Part shown: positions 58,186 to 64,000 of the stretch, in pieces | Numbering within the stretch: position 1 is the stretch's first letter | Layout: each line of letters opens with the position of its first letter | Assembly (NCBI GenBank): GCA_965232815.1 | Contig: OZ247427.1 | Span: forward strand, 3,596,001 to 3,660,000 | Direction: 5' to 3' | Source of the DNA: Bin87 sp026710825 | GTDB lineage: Bacteria; Chloroflexota; Dehalococcoidia; Lucifugimonadales; UBA3495 | DNA: 64,000 nt | The notes under the pieces: model-generated | Database searches by the model: none | Seen by the model: only the letters and a program-made list of their open reading frames with translations | What the model was told of the DNA's origin: nothing | Translations under genes and position numbers: made by a program

Positions 58186-58941
58186 TTACGCGGCGGTCGT
58201 CCCGCCGTCGATCACCACTTCTGACCCCGTTACAAACGACGACTCATCGGACGCCAGGTATATCGCCCCGTACGCGATCTCGCTCGGCTTCCCGACGCGC
58301 CCCAACGGCAGCCGCTGCATTCGTAGCGCCATATTGGCTGGATCGTTCAGCGTATCCGCGATCATGTCCGTCTCGATCGGACCGGGGTGAATCGAGTTGC
58401 AGCGAATCCCTTCCCTCGCGTGCTGGATGGCAGTGGACTTGGTGAACAGCCGCACCGCCCCCTTGGTCGCCGTGTAGCTCGCCGATCCGTTCGGACTCCC
58501 CACCAGTCCCGCCGTTGACGAGATGTTTATGATCGAACCGCCGCCATTCTCACGCATCGCTGGAATGGCCGCTTTCGTTCCCAGGAACACCCCTTTGGCG
58601 TTGATCGAGAAGATGCGGTCCCAATCCTCTTCCGTCGTTTCCTCAATGTTCTTGCGAATCAGGATTCCAGCGTTGTTCAGCAGGATATCCAGCTTGCCGT
58701 AGGTGCTGATCGCAGCCTGCACGGCCGCGTCCCAGTCCGATTCGCTCGTCACATCCAGATGAATGTAGGTGACGTTGTACCCCAACTCCTGTAACTCGGC
58801 TTCCGTCTGCCGCCCTTGGTCGTCCAGAATGTCGCCGATAACGACGCTGGCTCCCTCTTCCGCAAACATCCGGGCTTCCACCGCGCCTTGCCCTCGCGCG
58901 CCGCCGCTGATCAGGGCAACCTTGCCTTCCAGTCTGGCCAT
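58186..58941 (-). CDS. SDR family oxidoreductase
   Basis: This classical short-chain dehydrogenase of 251 residues has the cofactor motif SGGARGQGAVEAR near 12, the acidic IGDILDD that favours NAD, NNAGILI near 88, IINISSTAGLVGSPNGSASY with the catalytic Ser, YTATK near 152 and the C-terminal SSFVTGSEVVIDGG. It fits 3-alpha-hydroxysteroid/20-beta-type or fabG-like members, and the substrate is open. GGAGG lies seven bases before the ATG. The broken amidohydrolase lies downstream on the same strand, so the two once formed an operon. Confidence 0.92.
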   Translation of the reverse strand: MARLEGKVALISGGARGQGAVEARMFAEEGASVVIGDILDDQGRQTEAELQELGYNVTYIHLDVTSESDWDAAVQAAISTYGKLDILLNNAGILIRKNIEETTEEDWDRIFSINAKGVFLGTKAAIPAMRENGGGSIINISSTAGLVGSPNGSASYTATKGAVRLFTKSTAIQHAREGIRCNSIHPGPIETDMIADTLNDPANMALRMQRLPLGRVGKPSEIAYGAIYLASDESSFVTGSEVVIDGGTTAA

Positions 58942-59054
58942 GTTTTACCTCCGAGCGGCGCCCGAATCCAATCCCGGCGCCGGGTTGCGCTCACTTTATA
59001 AGGATTGACAATAAGGCGCAACCGAACGTCGGCTCTTCAAATCCAGCGCTGTCA

Positions 59055-59060
59055 TATAAT
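59055..59060 (+). promoter_or_regulatory. -10 element of the 22-residue-repeat protein gene
   Basis: A perfect TATAAT lies 52 bases before the ATG, without a convincing -35 box at the right distance. Confidence 0.5.
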
Positions 59061-59112
59061 CAAAACCGATTCATAGGTTCGCCAGCGATTGCGTTTTTTA
59101 GGAGATAACATC

Positions 59113-59961
59113 ATGGCAATATTGGGCAGGATCGGTACCGCAGTCCGCGACGCCCTGACCGGCACGGTCGAAGGCACCGGCCGCGTGGGCAACATCGCAA
59201 TTGACACCGTTAGGGACACCACCGCCAACACCCTCAGGAGCGCGCGATCCGTCGGCGGCGAGCTCGGCGCGTTGGCCCAGGACGCAGTTGTGGGCACGTT
59301 GCACGCCGCGGGCAATATCAGTGGGGCAGCCGGCAGCGTGGTTCGGGATTCCGTCATCGGCGTCGTCGAAGGCGTTGGTATGGTCGGTACCGCTACCACC
59401 ACCATGCTGCACGACGTTGTGGTCGGAGCCATTCGCGGCTCCAGCGATGCCGGCGCCGAACTCGGCTCGGCCACCCAGCAGGCGGTTGAGGGAGCGCTGC
59501 GCGGCGGCGCATCCGTCGGCTTGGCCGCAGAGGAATCTGTCGTCCAGGTAACCCGCGGCACCATCGACGGCACCCGCGAAATCGGCGGCGCTCTCTCCGA
59601 TGCGGCTCGCGCCACCGTGGCCGGCGTGGTCACCGCCGTGGCGGGTACAGCCGGCGACGTCACTGCCGCCACCACCGCTACCACGCGCCAGTTGGTCAGC
59701 AGCGCGGCCCAGACCGGTGAGGACGTGGCCCAGGTCGCAGTGTCCGCCGTCAACGGCGCAATCGACGCCGCCCGCACCACCGGCGAGAACGTGGAGCAAA
59801 CCGCAGCCGCAGCCGCCAGGGGAGCCGTCGACGCCGCCTACGATGTCAGCGATGCCGCCGGCGACGCAGTGCGAAACGCCGTTACCGGAACCATCAACGG
59901 CGTGCGCGTCACGGTCGACTCCGCTTACGGACAAACCAACAACCAGAGCGACCGCTCGTAA
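59113..59961 (+). CDS. Protein made of eleven 22-residue helical repeats
   Basis: After 13 N-terminal residues (MAILGRIGTAVRD) the 282-residue product consists of eleven contiguous units of exactly 22 residues (14-255) and a 27-residue tail. Examples are AVVGTLHAAGNISGAAGSVV (first 20 residues of unit 3), VVVGAIRGSSDAGAELGSAT and AVNGAIDAARTTGENVEQTA. Position 4 is Gly in most units, small or aliphatic residues recur at 1, 2, 5 and 6, and acidic or polar residues lie near 7, 11 and 22. It has almost no Lys, no Cys and no Trp. Such 11/22-mers form long amphipathic helices, as in apolipoproteins and LEA proteins, so a lipid- or surface-binding or stress role is conceivable but inferred. AGGAG lies upstream and a strong terminator downstream, so it is monocistronic. 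Confidence 0.88.
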   Translation: MAILGRIGTAVRDALTGTVEGTGRVGNIAIDTVRDTTANTLRSARSVGGELGALAQDAVVGTLHAAGNISGAAGSVVRDSVIGVVEGVGMVGTATTTMLHDVVVGAIRGSSDAGAELGSATQQAVEGALRGGASVGLAAEESVVQVTRGTIDGTREIGGALSDAARATVAGVVTAVAGTAGDVTAATTATTRQLVSSAAQTGEDVAQVAVSAVNGAIDAARTTGENVEQTAAAAARGAVDAAYDVSDAAGDAVRNAVTGTINGVRVTVDSAYGQTNNQSDRS

Positions 59962-59988
59962 TCTCAGAATCTACCCTTCAATCGCAGG

Positions 59989-60020
59989 ACGCCGGCTCTC
60001 GGGCCGGCGTTCATTTTTTT
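59989..60020 (+). terminator. Rho-independent terminator of the repeat-protein gene
   Basis: Arms ACGCCGGC and GCCGGCGT are perfect, with a six-base loop, followed by TCATTTTTTT. The strength fits a highly expressed gene. Confidence 0.9.
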
Positions 60021-60072
60021 AAGATCACGCGCTGATTCCATTGAGTGCCGGTGCCCATCGAGTGGCTGCGCC

Positions 60073-60522
60073 TTAAGAATCTGCCCTCCAACGCAGCCTT
60101 GCCCCAACCTCTGCAAATCCCGCTCGTCGATAGAACTGGATTTGCCGCTCACCGTGATACGGCGTGCCCAACTCCACCGTATGGCATCCATTTGCCACCG
60201 CGTGGTCCAGCGCGAATCTCAAGACCTCCATGCCAATCCCGGTGCTGCGCCATTCAGGCTCCACGAACATCTCTTGAATAATCGCATACCGGCCCCGCGT
60301 GCGCATCGCCTGCATAAATGAAACTGTGCACACCGCGATGGCCCGTCCCTCCGATTCGCCCAACGCCACAAACCCGGCCTCCGTGCCGTCTGCGAATCTC
60401 CCAAACACCCGGGACATCACGTCGGCGGGTGGCGGTGTCCGTCCCAGCTCGGTGAGCAACCTGCCCACCAGTTCCACAACAGCATCCCGGTCTGCCTCGG
60501 CCGCGATCTTGATGTTCGTCAA
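60073..60522 (-). CDS. GNAT family N-acetyltransferase
   Basis: This 149-residue acetyltransferase transfers the acetyl group from acetyl-CoA to an amine. The acetyl-CoA-binding motif A is seen as QEMFVEPEWRSTGIGMEVLR near 87, with the R-S-T-G-I-G P-loop. It is followed by CHTVELGTPYHGERQIQFY and the C-terminal YRRAGFAEVG typical of motif B. The substrate is unknown. It is convergent with the repeat-protein gene, and the terminator lies between them. Confidence 0.92.
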   Translation of the reverse strand: MTNIKIAAEADRDAVVELVGRLLTELGRTPPPADVMSRVFGRFADGTEAGFVALGESEGRAIAVCTVSFMQAMRTRGRYAIIQEMFVEPEWRSTGIGMEVLRFALDHAVANGCHTVELGTPYHGERQIQFYRRAGFAEVGARLRWRADS

Positions 60523-60588
60523 TCTGTCCTCATCCTTGGCGATGCGAGCGCAATATCAGCCTGAGCCGTCCTACTGAACTCCGGTTCG

Positions 60589-61014
60589 TTATCTCCTGTC
60601 CGTCAGATTGTCACGGATCCGTTCTTCCTGTGCCTCAATCTCAGGAGTCATCACGTCGCCGAAATCCTCCATCTCGTACAGCGGACGAATCTCGATCTCA
60701 CTCGGCCCCGGCATCGGGTTCGGACAGCGTTTCACCCACTCCAGAGCCTCCTCCATGTCCTTCACTTCCCACAGCCAGTAACCGGCAACCAGCTCGCCCA
60801 CCGCCGGGAACGGCCCGTCCACCACAGTTCGGTCAGCTCCGTCGAATCTGACACGGTGGCCTTCCGAAGACGGCTTGAGTCCTTCTCCGGCTAGCATGAT
60901 GCCAGCTTCCGCCAACGCCCCGTTGAACGCCATCATTGCCTCCAGGAGTTCCGTCGAAGGCATGAGACCGGCCTCGCTGTCATCCGTCGCTTTCACCAGC
61001 ACCATTACGCGCAT
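60589..61014 (-). CDS. YCII-related (DGPF) domain protein
   Basis: This 141-residue alpha/beta ferredoxin-like protein has the DGPF pattern: RVMVLVKATDDSEAGLMPST, EAGIMLAGEGLKPSSEGHRV near 36, VVDGPFPAVGELVAGYWLWE near 60 and PGPSEIEIRPLYEMEDFG near 100. The D-G-P-F tetrad is intact. Such proteins are often found near extracytoplasmic sigma factors, but none is here. Function is unproven. AGGAGG lies seven bases before the ATG at 61014; in-frame codons further upstream lack such a site. Confidence 0.9.
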   Translation of the reverse strand: MRVMVLVKATDDSEAGLMPSTELLEAMMAFNGALAEAGIMLAGEGLKPSSEGHRVRFDGADRTVVDGPFPAVGELVAGYWLWEVKDMEEALEWVKRCPNPMPGPSEIEIRPLYEMEDFGDVMTPEIEAQEERIRDNLTDRR

Positions 61015-61215
61015 CGCATTTCCTCCTGATTCCACCAGGCGCAGCCTGAGTGCCTGCCCTTTCGGTACGATATCCGGGCCCGCGATCCGGCGCCGGGCTG
61101 CATAGCAGGACATTGTACTCAGGGGCCGATTAACGCGGTCCATCCGCCCGAATCCATGAAGCGCATTACTAACATCATCCGCACCCACTTGTATCGGATA
61201 GGCTCTTGACGTTGC

Positions 61216-61622
61216 TCAAAGTTCGTTGCACGCCTCGGCAACATTGGCCTTGTATCCCTCGTGGGTGTCCACTCGTACCGTCAACTCGGGTCCGCCGTCA
61301 GCCTCTCTGAGTTTGTACGTCTCACGGCTGCCCACCCACACACGGCTAATTCACTCTCGGCATCATGGTTCCCCGCGTTGACCACGCCGGCCGACCTCAT
61401 CGACCGAATATCCGGCGGCCGGTTCTCCTCGATCAAGCAAATCATGCCGCTGCCGTCCGGGTCCATGGACCGCACGAGGTCAACCATGCGCCAATCTACG
61501 CCATTCCAGCGCCCTGTTACGAAACTCGCCGTCCATTGCCTGAACGTATCGTCATCCGCCAACTGCCGGCAGAACAGGTACTTGGAGGCTATGGCGCTGG
61601 CGTTGAGGCTGAGCGTATCCAT
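61216..61622 (-). pseudogene. SRPBCC/AHSA1-like protein, frameshifted
   Basis: One frame contains DDTFRQWTASFVTG, DGSGMICLIEENRPPDIRSM and AGNHDAESELAV, the pattern of activator-of-HSP90-like SRPBCC proteins. It then runs into a foreign sequence. From about 61345 downwards the adjacent frame continues the family pattern as WVGSRETYKLREADGGPELT and VRVDTHEGYKANVAEACNEL up to a TGA at 61216-61218. The shift sits in a GTGTGTGGG stretch (plus strand near 61335-61345), a likely slippage site. The N-terminal 20 residues also fit poorly, so more damage is possible. The gene lies just after tRNA-Lys. The ATG at 61622 is tentative. Confidence 0.7.
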
Positions 61623-61729
61623 CCCAGTGTTGCGCCCTGTACGGCGGCTGGGTGCGCGCCCAATGTCCTCGCCGCGTATCGACGCGGTGGGCCGCCCAAC
61701 CCGGATCTCACGTCCGGGAATGCAACGTC

Positions 61730-61805
61730 TGGTGGGCCGTGTGGGGGTCGAACCCACGACACCCGGATTAAAAGTCCGGTGCTCTACCAACTGAGCTAAC
61801 GGCCC
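61730..61805 (-). tRNA. tRNA-Lys(TTT)
   Basis: The complete cloverleaf is on the minus strand: acceptor GGGCCGT paired with ACGGCCC, D-arm TAGCTCAGTTGGTAGAGCA, anticodon stem CCGGA with the loop CTTTTAA, and T arm with GGGTTCGACCC. CCA is encoded. Anticodon TTT. Confidence 0.96.
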
Positions 61806-61894
61806 TCAAAAATGCCGTGCGATCACTCTGCCAAGTATAGCATAGCGACCCGCGTCCCTCGTTCGGCATTTATTCGAAAAGACGCGAAAATGAC

Positions 61895-61923
61895 TTGCCA
61901 AATATCGGAGTTTCATGGATAAT
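61895..61923 (+). promoter_or_regulatory. Promoter of the 5S rRNA gene
   Basis: TTGCCA and GATAAT spaced by 17 bases lie about 16 bases upstream of the predicted 5S 5' end. This supports independent transcription of the 5S gene. Confidence 0.7.
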
Positions 61924-61938
61924 ACCCACGTTGACTTT

Positions 61939-62054
61939 CTGGTGGTTCAAGCGGGGTGGTCCCACCCGTTCCCATCCCGAACACGGAAGTGAAACGCCCC
62001 AGCGCCCACGATACTGCTCTGGTGACGGAGTGGGAAAATAGGTCACCGCCGGGA
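61939..62054 (+). rRNA. rrf: 5S ribosomal RNA, solitary
   Basis: The sequence has the 5S core: CCCACCCGTTCCCATCCCGA followed by ACACGGAAGTGAAACGCCCC and a GGTGACGGAGTGGGAAAATAG arm, with 5' TCTGGTGGT and 3' ACCGCCGGGA able to pair. The ends are approximate to a few bases. No 23S or 16S rRNA gene is within reach on either side (tRNA-Lys upstream, clpC downstream), so the gene is unlinked. Confidence 0.93.
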
Positions 62055-62073
62055 AGTAATCAACGGAGTGTGA

Positions 62074-62096
62074 GGGAGCGATTTACAATCGCTCCC
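62074..62096 (+). other. Perfect hairpin after the 5S gene
   Basis: Ten-base arms GGGAGCGATT and AATCGCTCCC enclose TAC, about 20 bases after the 5S 3' end. There is no T-tract, so it may be a processing or partial termination signal. Confidence 0.6.
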
Positions 62097-62270
62097 CCGT
62101 CCGTATAGAAAAGATTCCGAAAAGGTGCGATGGCCTCCTTGACGGTCGCCTAACTCCTGTTCGGGGCCGACGACAATCACAATCGTCAAACTTTGGGGTG
62201 GGCGTGATGGCGCACCAGGGCACGGCTGATAGCATAAACAAATCGCTATTAGGCTACTGATTTCAATCGT

Positions 62271-62319
62271 AAAGTGGCTGCGCCGGTATTGAATCGGCGA
62301 AACAGCCGCTTTTATTTTT
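62271..62319 (+). terminator. Two-tier hairpin with T-tract, ahead of clpC
   Basis: The outer stem GTGGCTG/CAGCCGC and inner stem CGCCG/CGGCG are followed by TTTTATTTTT. It most likely ends the 5S transcript. No coding gene lies in the 340-base spacer 62055-62396. A TAGAAT element at 62331-62336 could be the -10 box of clpC. No CIRCE element was seen. Confidence 0.65.
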
Positions 62320-62396
62320 AGCCAAATGCGGTAGAATGACGCTGTCAATGCCACCTAACGGTGCGGCATAGCCCTATCCCAACCCAGGAGAGTCTC

Positions 62397-64000
62397 ATGG
62401 GCAGCAGATTCGAGAAGTTTTCCGAAAGGGCACGCAGGGTCCTGTCCCTCGCCCAGGAAGAAGCGCAGCGGTTCAACCACAACTACATCGGCACCGAGCA
62501 CATCTTGCTCGGTCTGGTACGGGAGACCGAGGGCGTAGCCGCTCGAGTACTGTCCGGCCTGAATGTTGACCTTACCAAGGTACGCTCGGCCGTCGAATTC
62601 ATTATCGGCCGAGGCGAGCGACCCGCTCAGGGCGAAATCGGCTTGACCCCTCGGGCCAAGAAGGTTGTGGAACTCGCTGTCGACGAAGCTCGACGCATGA
62701 ACCACACCTATATCGGCACCGAGCACCTGCTCATCGGTCTGCTGCGTGAGGGCGAGGGCGTCGCCGCTGGCGTCCTGGAAAGCCTCGGCGTCAACCTTGA
62801 AAAGGTCCGCGCCGAGACCCATCGCATTCTCAGCAACTCCGGTAGCGGCAGCTCAACCAGCTCCCGCTCCAGCACCCGTACGCCCACCCTCGACCAGCTT
62901 GGCGTAGACCTCACCAACGCTGCCTTGGGCGGCAAACTCGACCCCGTCGTAGGTCGCGACACCGAGATCGAGCGCGTCACCCAGATCCTCAGCCGCCGCA
63001 CCAAGAACAATCCGGTTCTGGTCGGAGAGCCCGGCGTCGGTAAGACCGCCATCGTCGAGGCCATGGCCCAGCAGATCTCGTCCGGAGACGTGCCGGAAAC
63101 CCTCCAGGGCAAACGCCTGGTCACCCTCGACATGGGCGCGCTCGTCGCCGGCACCAAATATCGAGGCGAATTCGAGGAACGGCTGAAGAAGGTCATCGAG
63201 GAAATCAAGACATCCGGAAACTGTGTCCTGTTCATCGACGAGATCCACACCCTCGTCGGCGCTGGTGCTGCTGAGGGCGCCGTGGACGCGTCCAACATCC
63301 TCAAGCCCTCGCTGGCCCGTGGCGAAATCCAGTGTATCGGGGCCACCACCCTTGACGATTACCGCAAGTACGTGGAACGCGACCCCGCGCTCGAGCGCCG
63401 GCTCCAACCCGTACGCGTTGAAGAACCCGACGCCGACATGACCGTCGACATCCTGCAGGGCGTCAAGGGTCAGTACGAAGAACATCACAATGTGGAGATC
63501 ACCGACGACGCTGTCAAAGCCGCGGCGACGCTCTCCACGCGCTACATCCCCGACCGATTCCTGCCCGACAAGGCCATCGACCTGCTGGACGAAGCCGGTT
63601 CCCGCGTCAGACTCCGGGGCAGCCACGCTCCCCAGGAGGTCAAGGACGCCATGGAAGTCCTTGAGCGTGTCCGAAAGGAAAAAGACGAAGCCATCGCTTC
63701 CCAGCAGTACGAGATCGCCGCAGAACTGCGCGACCGCGAACTGCACCTTTCCGAAAACGTGGGCAACCTCGAACAGGAATGGAAGAACGACCGCAGCAAG
63801 GAACGTACCCAGGTAACCGAAGAAGACATCGCCGAAGTGGTCAGCATGTGGACTGGTATCCCGGTCACCCGCTTGGCCCAGGAAGAGACCCAGCGACTCA
63901 TCTCGATGGAAGAGGAACTGCATAAGCGCATCATCGGTCAGGACGAAGCCATCGTCGGTATATCCAAGGCTGTCCGCCGCGCTCGCGCCGGGCTCAAGGA
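62397..64000 (+). CDS. clpC: ATP-dependent Clp protease ATP-binding subunit ClpC, 3' end outside window
   Basis: The AAA+ unfoldase feeds proteins to ClpP. The visible 534 residues contain two Clp N-terminal repeats (RFEKFSERARRVLSLAQEEA and YIGTEHLLIGLLREGEGVAA, 1-145), a Ser/Thr-rich linker, and the first AAA+ domain with Walker A GEPGVGKT near 210, Walker B VLFIDEIH near 278 and the arginine-finger region RDPALERRLQPV. A UVR-type middle region follows (EIAAELRDRELHLSE near 440), which marks ClpC rather than ClpA or ClpB. The second AAA+ domain has just begun at the window edge (ISMEEELHKRIIGQDEA). AGGAGAG lies before the ATG. Confidence 0.96.
   Translation, partial: MGSRFEKFSERARRVLSLAQEEAQRFNHNYIGTEHILLGLVRETEGVAARVLSGLNVDLTKVRSAVEFIIGRGERPAQGEIGLTPRAKKVVELAVDEARRMNHTYIGTEHLLIGLLREGEGVAAGVLESLGVNLEKVRAETHRILSNSGSGSSTSSRSSTRTPTLDQLGVDLTNAALGGKLDPVVGRDTEIERVTQILSRRTKNNPVLVGEPGVGKTAIVEAMAQQISSGDVPETLQGKRLVTLDMGALVAGTKYRGEFEERLKKVIEEIKTSGNCVLFIDEIHTLVGAGAAEGAVDASNILKPSLARGEIQCIGATTLDDYRKYVERDPALERRLQPVRVEEPDADMTVDILQGVKGQYEEHHNVEITDDAVKAAATLSTRYIPDRFLPDKAIDLLDEAGSRVRLRGSHAPQEVKDAMEVLERVRKEKDEAIASQQYEIAAELRDRELHLSENVGNLEQEWKNDRSKERTQVTEEDIAEVVSMWTGIPVTRLAQEETQRLISMEEELHKRIIGQDEAIVGISKAVRRARAGLK

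Noticed and set aside
62055..62396. CIRCE or CtsR-type operator ahead of clpC
   Set aside because: No TTAGCACTC-N9-GAGTGCTAA or tandem GGTCAAA-type heptads; the hairpin seen has a T-tract and fits a terminator.

Overview
The window is GC-rich bacterial chromosome, densely packed with genes on both strands and with little space between them. The best guess is an uncultured Chloroflexota of the Dehalococcoidia/SAR202 type. Support comes from the gene repertoire: three family III CoA-transferases, two F420-type luciferase-like oxidoreductases, three SDRs, amidohydrolases, VOC, CMD and dienelactone-hydrolase proteins. DUF4058 and Uma2 proteins, a solitary 5S rRNA gene and several families of short palindromic spacer repeats add to it. 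The assignment rests on gene content only and was not checked by any search.

Layout. 1-2744: the end of a tRNA-Ser gene and a PcrA/UvrD helicase. 2862-6856: an operator-bearing promoter and a peptide-type ABC importer without its ATPases. 6880-15054: a minus-strand block with two luciferase-like oxidoreductases, an AIM24-like protein, ribH, an APH-fold kinase, DUF4058, an SDR with an HD-domain putative oxygenase, and a divergent SDR. 15204-18586: an MFS permease behind an ATPase/TOPRIM-like pair that looks imported and resembles a split OLD-type defence module. 18639-29517: a GH105-like hydrolase, three CoA-transferases, a small membrane-protein operon, a zinc alcohol dehydrogenase with a duplicated terminator, tRNA-Asp and an adenosine-deaminase-like protein. 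30140-40498: hisS, hisF, hisIE and argS mixed with a cyclase, a DUF336 protein, a HAD hydrolase, an S51-like peptidase, two VOC paralogues and striking tandem arrays. 40600-49798: a heterodimeric ABC exporter, an alpha/beta hydrolase and a pgi-gnd-zwf operon. 49821-61014: degradative and accessory genes, an orphan DNA methyltransferase, one broken amidohydrolase, and a protein built of eleven 22-residue repeats. 61216-64000: an SRPBCC pseudogene, tRNA-Lys, the lone 5S rRNA gene and the start of clpC.

How the genes work together. The housekeeping part covers histidine biosynthesis and charging, arginine charging, riboflavin, the NADPH-forming oxidative pentose phosphate branch, DNA repair and protein quality control. 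The accessory part fits an oligotrophic heterotroph oxidising varied organic compounds through CoA-transfer, F420/flavin monooxygenation and SDR steps. The most unusual things are the arrays of half-palindromes capped by a full palindrome, the 22-residue repeat protein, the split ATPase/TOPRIM pair, and several enzymes whose key catalytic residues are replaced.
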